From: Trematomus loennbergii
Taxonomy: Eukaryota > Chordata > Actinopteri > Perciformes > Nototheniidae
DNA: 64,000 bases
Assembly: GCA_012861695.1 (NCBI GenBank)
Contig: JAAOOA010000340.1
Coordinates: 530,852 to 594,851 of the forward strand
Direction of reading: 5' to 3'
The notes under the pieces are model-generated. The model did not search any database, was not told where the DNA came from, and saw only the letters and a list, made by a program, of their open reading frames with translations. Every line of letters starts with the position of its first letter. Positions within the stretch are counted from its first letter, which is position 1. A program made the position numbers and the translations under genes. This document shows, one piece after another, positions 24,801 to 36,800 of the stretch.

Positions 24801-27800
24801 AAGCTATACTTTTGATACTTCAAGTATATTTGACTGATAACACTTCAGTTTAACATCACTTTGTAACACTCGCGCTTCTATGGCTAGCGCTCCAACACAT
24901 TGTACGTGAACTACATTTGTATACTTTAAAGAGTCCTCTCCTGCTGATGTTCAGGTGTATATCAGTATGTAGTGTCTCTACTTTAAAGAGTCCTCTCTTG
25001 CTGATGTTCAGGTGTATATCAGTATGTAGTGTCTCTACTTTAAAGAGTCCTCTCCTGCTGATGTTCAGGTGTATATCAGTATGTAGTGTCTCTACTTTAA
25101 AGAGTCCTCTCCTGCTGATGTTCAGGTGTATATCAGTATGTAGTGTCTCTACTTTAAAGAGTCCTCTCCTGCTGATGTTCAGGTGTATATCAGTATGTAG
25201 TGTCTCTACTTTAAAGAGTCCTCTCCTGCTGATGTTCAGGTGTATATCAGTATGTAGTGTCTCTACTTTAAAGAGTCCTCTCCTGCTGATGTTCAGGTGT
25301 ATATCAGTATGTAGTGTCTCTACTTTAAAGAGTCCTCTCCTGCTGATGTTCAGGTGTATATCAGTATGTAGTGTCTCTACTTTAAAGAGTCCTCTCCTGC
25401 TGATGCTCAGGTGTATATCAGTATGTAGTGTCTCTACTTTAAAGAGTCCTCTCCTGCTGATGTTCAGGTGTATATCAGTATGTATTGTCTCTACTTTAAA
25501 GAGTCCTCTCCTGCTGATGTTCAGGTGTATATCAGTATTTATAAAACGGACAAGCCAAATCAAGCAATCTGATTGGTTCTTAGCCGTGATATACTGAGCG
25601 TATACCACGGGTAGAATTGTAAGTTACTTTTCACAACAAGTCAGTATCCCTCCGCGTCTGAGAAAAACTGTATACAGTTGGGCTGAAAAGCAAACTGCTT
25701 GCAGTTTGCTTTTCAAACTGGAACAAGAAAGCAGCGGAGAAGTAACGGGGCAGAAACCTCCTTTTTACGCAGCGGTCCAGACATAGACATCAAACGGCAA
25801 AAACATATTCAGTGTGCAGCTCCTTTGGCATTAGGGCAGGGATATCTAGATACTTTCCAAGGTTTGACATAATGAATTGTGCTACTTTTAAAGCAAGCAA
25901 CGATGTTTTCAAATCTGTAATCAAAAAGGTCCGCAAAAACGCTATCGACCAATCAGATTGCTTGATTTGACTTGTCCGTTTTATAAATATATTTACATTT
26001 CTTCCGTTACGAAACAAACTTACAGAGCATAAGATGGAAACATTTAAGATTAACTTCGACCTCCGGGGGGGGGTCTTACTATGGAGGAGTGGATTGAGCA
26101 GTGCCTATCTCCAGAACAAAAAGCACCTAAATGACGACATGCAGAGCTACGTGAAGAGCAGGTAGACCAACTGGAAAGGTACCACCATTCAAAAGCTTTC
26201 TAATGCGGGTCTTGAAACAAAGCAGAGAAATGATGACCGTTAGTTGCCACAGGTGCGAAAGCTCGCTCCAGAGCTACTGGAAGCCGAATCTCGGGGGCCG
26301 GAGAAAGTGGAGCAATATTCTCGCTTCGCGTCGGGCCGAACCACGCCCCTTAACTGTGATATAATGGCCATATACCACGGCCTGTCGTGAGCTATTGCTT
26401 AATTATTACATGGCTTAGTTGAATACTCGATTCTGATTGGTCAATTCAGAACACGTGACACGTTGTTAATCCAGAACAGACAGATCGCTGTCAAGGACTT
26501 ATTGACCGTTGTTAAGGACGCTCACATCTGCACAAAGAAGTCCGTTCGATTTAACTGTGTATACAGTTTTGGCCGAAAAGCAAACTGCATGCAGTTTGCT
26601 TTTCTAACTGACAAGACAAGAGCGACAAGGAAACAGCGGAGGAAGTAACGGGCAGAAACCTCCCTTTTTACGCAGCGGTCCAGACATAGACATCAAACGG
26701 CGACACATCATCATTCAGTTGCAGTTACTTTGGCATTAGGGCAGGGATATCTAGATACTTTCCAAGGTTTTGACATAATGAATTGTGCTACTTTTAAAGC
26801 AAGCAACGATGTTTTCAAATCTGTAATCAAAAAGCTCCGCCTTCCTGCCGTTGCTACGTTTTTCAAACGGTAACAACGGACTATTTCCTTAGCGGATGCA
26901 TGTCAATTTAAATCAATACATATACAACTATTTTTTAAATCAATAAAATCCTTTTCTAAATCCATAAAAGCATTTCAATTAATAGTGGGAGTCATATCAT
27001 TACTTTGTTGAGAATGTGGCCATGTAATAAGCGGGATAATGTGCAGCGACGCGGTCATTACGGGAAAAGAACACCGACAGGCTGATCAGGAGCCCGACAC
27101 GAAATGCAGATCTAGATCTGCATGAAGGTGTTCTTTCCCCATAATGACCAAGTCGCTGCACATTATCCTTACTTATTACATGGTTTAGTTGAATTCTCGA
27201 TTCTGATTGGTCAATTCAGAACACGTGACACGTGTTAATCCAGAACAGACAACCGCTGTAAAGGATTTATTCATGCAGATCTAGCTGTGTTTAGCTGATG
27301 ATGCTGCAAAAACTGGGCAAAGTCTAAGTGCTGACCGACCACTTATTTTTAATGGCTTTAATTTAAAGAGACTAGTGTGTGTGAGCTCTGAGTGGATGAT
27401 GTTACCTTTGTCAGTTTATCATTTTATTGCTGTTAACGCTTCCCAGTTTATCAGCTCACATGACGTCAGGGGCATTTCTCAGAAGAACACCACAAAGACT
27501 TTTAATTCTTATTCTATTTCTGGTGCTCAATTTGTTCTATAGGCTATAGATTATCTAGCTTACATATAACATACATTTGTACTGAAGCCCTGAGAGAACA
27601 GCAAGAACAATACATCCTTATTTCTAAGACTGTGCTTATTTTACTCAATATAATACATGTCTTGTTTCTTTTATTATCAGTGTTTCCGCTTTGAAAGTTG
27701 CATTTTATAACAAAGAAACATGCGGTATATTTATTTATAATAATTAACAATACACTGTTAACTGAACTAGATAACTGATGGGTATATATACAAACATGTC

Positions 27801-30800
27801 TCTTAAGATATTCATATTTTTAAGTATTCTTTTTGTGTAATGAAATGGAGCATATCATTGTCTTTAAAAGGGTCTACATACATTTTTATTTTCTCATTTA
27901 AACTCATATCGTTGGTTCTATGAGCTATTGAAAAAAAATTCCCTAGATGTTACACACTTAAAAGTAAAAATACACCCACTAGTTGGCTTCGGCTTCTTTC
28001 TTTGTTCGTGTTCTTGGTGAAGAGTGTTCTGAATGTAAATGTGTGTGTGTTTCCTGTCAGTGACCATCCCGGAGGAGCAGCTGCTGGCGTGCGGAGCGGC
28101 AGACTGCAGCCTGAACCTGAACATGAACACCACCTCCACCCGGCCCGCGCAGGAGCTGGTGTGGACGCTCGTCGGATGCTACATCGGTAACTTTTACTAT
28201 CAGGGGCTATATATTATTTGAAGGCATGTTTGGGCACTGGGTGTAATTGTATATATATATATATTGGAGACTATGGCAAGCCGATTTAGCTTTTATTCAT
28301 TTCTGGAGGATACCAAAAAACAATTCTTACTAGTAATAATGTTTATTTCTGATATCAAATATAATTTTAACTAGTTAGAATGCAAATTCTTGATATCAGA
28401 AATGCGATTTTAACTAGTTGTAATGTGTATTCTTGATATCAGACATTCAATTGTAACTAGTTGTAATGTGTATTTTTGATATCAGACATTCAATTGTAAC
28501 TAGTTGTAATGTGTATTCTTGATATCAGAAATTCAATTGTAACTAGTTGTAATGTGTCTTCTTGATATCAGACATTCAATTGTAACTAGTTGTAATGTGT
28601 AATCTTGATATCAGAAATGTGATTTTAACTAGTGAGATTTGCATCGTTTTTCTCATTCATTTCAATCAATTTCTGATATCAGTAATTCAAAAATTCAATT
28701 GTTACTAGTTACATTTGAACTACTAACAATTAGTAAAAATACCAATTTCTGATAAGAATTACATTTCAACTAGTCGAAATGCCAATTGTTGATATCAGAA
28801 ATACAATTTGAGCTAGTTCAAAATCCTTTTTTTGATATCAGGAATTTAATTGAAACTAGTAAAATAAATAAAAATTGAATAATTGATTTAATTTTTGATA
28901 TCAGAAATAAACATTATTACTAGTAAGAATTGAATTTTTGATATCATCCAGAAATGAATAAAAGCTACATCGGCTTGCCATAGGAGACAGGTGGAGATGG
29001 GAGTAGAGCACTAGTAGGCACATGGTTTTTACCAGGGTGATTCAAGCAAGAAAGAAAGAAAGCCATAGGGAAGGCTTAAAGGGGACCTATCATGCAAAAT
29101 GCACTTTTGTACGTCTTTTATACATGAATATGTGTCCCGGTGTGTCAGGGAACTCACCAAGTGTCAGAAAACACAAACCTCTCTCTTTTCTTCCATACCC
29201 AAATCTCTAAAAACGGGGCTGCAACGGATCTGATAAAAACTGATCCAGATTTGAACACTGTCCTGACGTCAGAAACAGGGAGCACCGCCTATATGGGCAA
29301 CTCTCCACCTATCAGGGGAATGGGGGTTGGGCCACGGCCACTGCCGCTCGAAAGCGCTGGAGACGCTGTAGTACATATGCCAGGCCTGTAAGTGGCGCTG
29401 TAGTCTGCCACAAAAGCAGCGAAGAAGACTTCTCACAGAATCAGCCCTTGCAAAAACAGGGCTGGAAAAGAGCAAATTGAGCGAAATGAGGCATGGCTAA
29501 AATGCATGATCTGTTTGGTATTTTGAAAAAAAAACTTCACAGACATGTTTTATATAGGTATGGCCCTACAATATATTATCAAATATAGCATGATAGGTCC
29601 ACTTTAAGGAAAGTAAACCTGTTCATTGTACCTTTGTGATAGGAATAAAATGCACAGAACTGGCGATCTTGTCTGGACTTGGATCATTCCCTGCGTAAGA
29701 TTCGCTATCTGGCGCCTCAGATATAAAAAGTGTGCAAATGTATTTAGTATCCTATCCATTTGAACATGTTTAATTGAAACATTTGAAAATAGATCACCAG
29801 ATTTCTTTTTGTTTCACTTGCCTCTCACGACTTCCGTTGATTGGAAATTGTGTTGCAATTTCATATTATTAATTGGGTATATTTGTGCTGGATGGTCTTA
29901 TAGCAGTGAAAGCAAAAAGTAACATTTGACAAAATTCCTTATATCTTTGCTTTTATACCAGAAAAAAATAACCCTAAAAATCTTTTTAGGGTTGAAGTAG
30001 TACGCTGCTACGGACAGTCTTGCACTAATGTACATTCTCAAAGATATTTGCATACATATTGTTATATATATTTGTTTTTGTATTCGGGACTGTGGAAAAC
30101 GGTATGTCAATCTCTCTGTCTGTACACACAAACTGAAATATTGACAATAAAGTTGACTTTGACTATTAAATTCACATTAAGTTTCTCTTTACTAAACCTT
30201 CCTTGTCTTGCTGTATTTTAGGCGTGGGGGTGCTGGCCATGATCATCGTGGCCGTGTTTCTGGACAACATCGACCGGGAGCAGTCGAGTCACTTCAGGGA
30301 GAACCGAGAGCCGTTCTCCAAGACGTTCCTCGCCACGTTTCGGCTGCTGAAGGACTGGAGGCTGCTGACCCTCATCCCGCTCACCATGTACAGCGGCTTC
30401 GAGCAAAGCTTCCTGTCCGGGGAGTACACCAAGGTGAGGAGGAAGACAACAAATAATCCGAAACTGAGGGCCAAATTAATTTGATATGCTACGCAAATAT
30501 GTTTTATTATCTTTGCTTTTAAATGAGTGTTTCGTAAATTCACCTTACTGTCTTCTCTGTATCTGTGACACTATACTTGTATGCACTTGTCTTGTAACTC
30601 CTATCACTAAATAAAAATAACCTGCTTTCTAAATCCATGTTTGTGTTTCTCTGCAGAACTACGTGACGTGTGCGTTGGGCATCCAGTACGTTGGATATGT
30701 GATGATGTGCTTCGGAGCCACTAATTCCGTTTGCTCATTTTTATTTGGGAGACTCGCCCGGTACACAGGGAGAGCCGCTCTCCTCTTCTTTGGTAAATCC

Positions 30801-33800
30801 TCATATTTCAATGTTTGTTTCCTAGATTTCTCAGAGGGAAAAAATAGCCTTTTTAGCATTTTCTAGCTAAATAAAAAGGATATTTTTATTGTTTATTTAG
30901 CTTAAATTGTGGGAGATTTCTCACATGTCAACAATACAATAAGGAACACTTCATTTTATAGTTTGTTAGTTTGAGATACATACTTTTTACTGAACAGACC
31001 GGTGTTAAGAACTGCTCATACATGTGTAAAGTAGAAGTATAAATAAGCAACCTGTTCCTCAAATTTGTATTAAAGTATACTAACGTTATTCATCTGGATT
31101 TGTATCTTCATGGTTGATTGCAGCTTTTACATGTCGCTTAGGATAATAGTGTCAGCTAGAACAAATGTCATGTAACACTACAGCTCACATTTAGACTCAA
31201 AATGTGAAAACTGACTGAATAAACCTCTGATTTGTGTCTGTCTTCAGCTGCTTTGACGAACTTCTCCTGCATCATCGCTCTGTTGATCTGGAGGCCTCAT
31301 CCCGACCAGCTGCCCGTCTTCTTCGTGTTTCCCGCTCTGTGGGGGATGGCCGACGCTATCTGGCAAACTCAGACCAACGGTAAGAAACTCCTGTCAGTCT
31401 TAAAATGTTCGAAACACATTTATATTGAAAAGGGTCCGAAGATAAGCTTCCCTTTAGTCTTACCTGTCAGGAATAGTAGAGCAGGTGGACGCTTCTTCTT
31501 CTTCTTCTATTGTTTTATGGCGGTTGGCTTTTAGGTGCATTTACCGCCACCTTCTGAAATTGAGTGTGGATCAGCACGGTGTTAATCTAAACTCTTAATA
31601 TACTTCATGTCCTCTTTAAAAACCTAAATACTGCCCTGTATGCTACATCCCCTGAACTCCTTCTCAGAGTTTCTACTATATTTAATTATGTTTGATTTCT
31701 GTTCAGTGCTTCCTTTAGTAATATAGGCTACGTTCATGATGGTTTTTGGGACATTGCAAAACCAGGTGGACTCAAAGGCAACAGGAGCTTTTACAGAAAC
31801 AACTTAACGTCACAAGACTTAAATACAAACTGATCTGATGAGGAGATGATAAACAAGTGGCTGCAGGTTCAGGTGAAACTAATACATAAGTGAAGGGCCA
31901 CGCTATAAAAAAAGGCGGGAAAAAGACAAAGGCAGGAAGTGAAAAGCAAACATGACACAAGGCGAGTCTACTTTCAAAATAAAACAGGAAATGGAGCCAG
32001 GATTCTGACACAGGCAGCTACTGTCTAAACTAAATACTGCTGTGATGAAACGCCATATCATGGATTATCAAGGATTATTTCTGAAACAGTATGGAGCTCA
32101 AAGGCTTTCTCTCTTGCCGGTTATACCACAAGGTGAGTTTCCTTTTTAGTTCCTGCTTCTTCACACACATGCTCTCCAGTACAGGTTAGCTCTGAGTGTT
32201 AGCGATGCTAATGTAAACACTGACCATATTACGTCCAAAACAGTCGGGCATTGTTTCTGATAGCAACTTTCTGATAGGGCCGTGGGTCCACATTTCAGAT
32301 ATTACGTCATATCGGACGCAAATCTGGATCAGCTCCGTTGTAGCCCCGTTTTTAGAGATTTGGGTATGGAGGACAAGAGAGAGGGTTTTATTTTCTGACC
32401 CTGCGTGAGTTCCCCGACACACCGGGGACACATAGTTATGTATAAAAGACATAAAAAAAGTGCGTTTTGCATGATAGGTCCTGTTGGAGCAGAACACCTC
32501 TGCTACGCGCCGTTCGTTGGATGAGGCTGAAATCTCTATTAAAATAAGAAAGGAATTGAAAACACCGGAATCAAAAGTTATAACAATTTTCTGAGTTTAC
32601 TGGTAGGAAACCAAACACATATACAAGTTATACAGAGTACTCGAGTACTCCGGACTTTCAGGTTTGTGATGCGATGCGGATAAAAGCGTCGGGACCAGAC
32701 AAACTCATCAAACGAGAAGAAAGTGACTTCAAGTTTGTGATGCGATGCGGACACAGATATCAGGACCAACAAACTCACCAAACCCAAAAGCATTTTTACA
32801 TACAGAAACATCAGTATTCCTATCTATTTTTGGGGCGAAGATGGCTCAACTCTTCCTTCCCATTTCCTCCCAAGCGAATCAGAGTTCCGTGAGGAGGAGC
32901 TGTGTAAGCTGATCACCTCCCCCAAGTGTCCTGATTGGCTGGATTCCCTTCTGGTCTGGTTCAATCAGAGTTCGGACCATAAAGTTCCATAAGGTCAAAA
33001 GTCAACCTCTATCTGCGATTAGAATCTTAACTTCATTTCTTTCCCATGAGTTCTCCACATATTTAACGATGTCTTTTAACGACTTAAAAACAACATCTGG
33101 TCTTAGCGGTGATAAGGAGCGATGTAATGTTGTCTTTAACCCTTTGGAGTCGACCGTCACGCCGGCGTGATCAGATCACATGACCTGTTCAAGCCGGTGC
33201 CGCATAAAAACAACAGTCCGGACAACATTGCCGTGTGTTTCTGTCGAAAGTGCTGGCTTGAAACTATATGCCAGTCTTTGTTTCATGCAAAAAGACCCAG
33301 TAAACACGGAGATACGATGATATAAAGTTAATAGAAATATATTTAAAAAGTATGAAAAATGGAAGCACATATTTTAATATCTTTGCCGTATTTTATCATT
33401 TTACGAAACGGAAAATACTGGAAACTGTAGATCCTGCTCAACAGGATGTATGTGTGTGTGTGTTTCCGTCGAAAGTACTGGCTTGAAACTATATGCCAGT
33501 CTTTGTTTCATGCAAAAAGACCCAGTAAACACGGAGATACGATGACATAAAGTTAATACAAATATATTTCAAAAGTATGAAAAATGGAAACACATATTTT
33601 AATATCTTCGCCGTTTTTTTATAATTTTACAAAACGGAAAATACTGGAAACTGTAGATCCTGCTCAACAGGATGTATTTACCAGGGAGGGGGTGAGGTAA
33701 TCAGGTAAACGGAGTGATATGTAACGAGATAAAGAGGGACGGCGGGAACCAAAGAGAGACGGCAGGGAATGGAGAGAGACGAAGATATACGAAGACAGGC

Positions 33801-36800
33801 GGCGGGAGACGAAGAGAGACGGCGATTGAAGTAAAGTGACAGACAAACATTGAGAATTTAGATATAGTTAGATAGATTTAGAGTTTTGAAGATTCAACTA
33901 TGATGAAGAGAACTCTGAACGTGAGTCAAGCTATAAGCTTGTTTTTTGACATGGAGGAGGAGGAGGAGGAGCCTGTGATGTTGCCCTCTGTTGACAGAAA
34001 CTGCTTTGAAGCGTGGCACAGATAAAGACAGAAAAAACAGATTTTTGTACATAATGTGTATATATATATATTTGTATTATATTTATAATAACACTTTTGC
34101 CTTATCAGAATGAAATCCAATGTACATTATTTAAGCTTTTAAATGTTTTGTTGTGCCTACTGTGTCACTGTTGACAGAACTTGAGAAATTAGGAAAAAAC
34201 GCCTATGGATACACCTGTTATTTGTTCATAAAATGTGTATATAGGTTCATGCTACCTCAATCAAACTTTCACATTATCATAGTGACATCCCATGTATATA
34301 TTTCCAGCTTTCAAATGGTTTCGTTGTGCATGTTTGTGTTACCTATATAAAAAATAATATCATTTTCAAAATCCGTTTTTACATTTTTTTGTGATTTTGG
34401 GTCCAAAATGTTCATATAGTATCTCAAAATGAAAAAAAACTATCAGGTTATATAGGTGAGGTTGTCCTTAAAAAAAAGATACCAAACATTGACATGCCAA
34501 ACATTTCTTAATGGGGTTTAGTAAGACAAATCAAAAGTATGCGAAAACGGCCAAATTAGCCCAGGACTCCAAAGGGTTAACGACCTTAATGACGACATCT
34601 GCTTTTAGGGGTGAACCCAGGCAAGGTGTGTGTATACACAGAATCTCTGGGTCAGTGAGTTTAAAAGTGAGAATAACATTCTTTTTCTAAGTGATATCAA
34701 ACCCGTTGTGATTACCTAAAACAATTCAAAATAATACATGTTTACTTCAATACAGTGTAGAATCATATCTTTTTACTTCAATCCCCCTTTTGATCTCACC
34801 TCATGAGATCAACATATAGCATTTGAAACATTACCACTGTCAATTTTTTTCTTACTGTGTCTGTCCCAACATTTATATAAACCCATCAGAAGCTGGGATA
34901 TAGAGCACTTTAAACCTTTAGGAACAGTCCACAACAACAACTTATTATGACAGTGGAGGGAGAATAAAATATGTCTAAAAAGCAAAGTCCTTGTCAGCTG
35001 AGTCATCTTTACTCTTCCCTCAATGGTGGAACTTGATGAGTCTAACACACAATGAGCAGATACAAGGCACACAACAACAACCACATGTCACTAAAATGGC
35101 AATAAAAGTAGCCACAGAAATTAGAAAAGACATTATCATACTTTTCCCTCTTTTGGTAACACATAGTTCTGTAGAATAAAAAAATACAAATCCCTTTTAT
35201 GGGATATAAAAATAAAGTTGAAAGTTCCTCCAAAAAACCTTGGTTGCTGATTGGCTAATGGTTACACAAGACAAAAATCGTCATGACATCACAAAGTGGC
35301 CAACATCTGATCAGCTCATTTTCAGACAGGTTTTATAGAAATGGATCAGGACAAAAAGAGAGAGAATCTTTGTTCCTGAAACTTTCAGAGTCTCTTTACA
35401 CAGAGGGGACACATGCTGATGTAGAAGAGACATGAAGAAGAGGGGACACATGCTGATGTAGAAGAGACATGAAAGAGGGGACACATGTTGATGTAGAAGA
35501 GACATGAAGAAGAGGGGACACATGTTGATGTAGAAGAGACATGAAGAAGAGGGGACACATGTTGATGTAGAAGAGACATGAAGAAGAGGGGACACATGTT
35601 GAGGTAGAAGAGACATGAAGAAGAGGGGACACATGTTGATGTAGAAGAGACATGAAGAAGAGGGGACACATGTTGATGTAGAAGAGACATGAAGAAGAGG
35701 GGACACATGTTGATGTAGAAGAGACATGAAGAAGAGGGGACACATGGATGTAGAAGAACATGAAGAAGAGGGGACACATGTTGATGTAGAAGAGACATGA
35801 AGAAGAGGGGACACATGTTATGTAGAAGAGACATGAAGAAGAGGGGACACATGTTGATGTAGAAGAGACATGAAGAAGAGGGGACACATGTTGATGTAGA
35901 AGAGACATGAAGAAGAGGGACACATGTTGATGTAGAAGAGACATGAAGAAGAGGGGACACATGTTGATGTAGAAGAGACATAAGAAGAGGGGACATGCTG
36001 ATGAAGAAGAGACATGAAGAAGAGGGGACACATGTTGATGTAGAAGAGACATGAAGAAGAGGGGACACATGTTGATGTAGAAGAGACATGAAGAAGAGGG
36101 GACACAGGTTGAGGTAGAAGAGACATGAAGAAGAGGGGACACATGTGATGTAGAAGAGACATGAAGAAGAGGGGACCATGTTGATGTAGAAGAGACATGA
36201 AGAAGAGGGACACATGTTGATGTAGAAGAGACATGAAGAAGAGGGGACACATGTTGATGTAGAAGAAACATGAAGAAGAGGGGACACATGTTGATGTAGA
36301 AGAGACATGAAGAAGAGGGACACATGTTGATGTAGAAGAGACATGAAGAAGAGGGGACACATGTTGATGTAGAAGAGACATGAAGAAGAGGGGACACATG
36401 TTGATGTAGAAGAGACATGAAGAAGAGGGGACACATGTTGATGTAGAAGAGACATGAAGAAGAGGGGACACATGTTGATGTAGAAGAGACATAAAGAAGA
36501 GGGGACACTGCTGATGAAGAAGAGACATGAAGAAGAGGGGAACATGTTGATGTAGAAGAGACATGAAGAAGAGGGGACACATGTTGATGTAGAAGAGACA
36601 TGAAGAAGAGGGACACAGGTTGATGTAGAAGAGACATGAAGAAGTGGATTTGCACAATAGATGACCTTTTAGTACATTCTCTGCTTTCTGTCCGCAGCTC
36701 TTTACGGATCCTCTTTTCTCGGCACAAAGAGCTGCGTTCGCTAACTACCGGATGTGGGAGTCCCTGGGTTTCGTTATCGCCTTCGCCTACAGCACCTTCC

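Noticed and set aside
21391..25608. Frames of 226-261 codons with a 19-residue period in the 57-bp arrays
   Set aside because: The unit length is a multiple of three, and both strands are open at 24856-25608. Intronic MITE-derived satellite.
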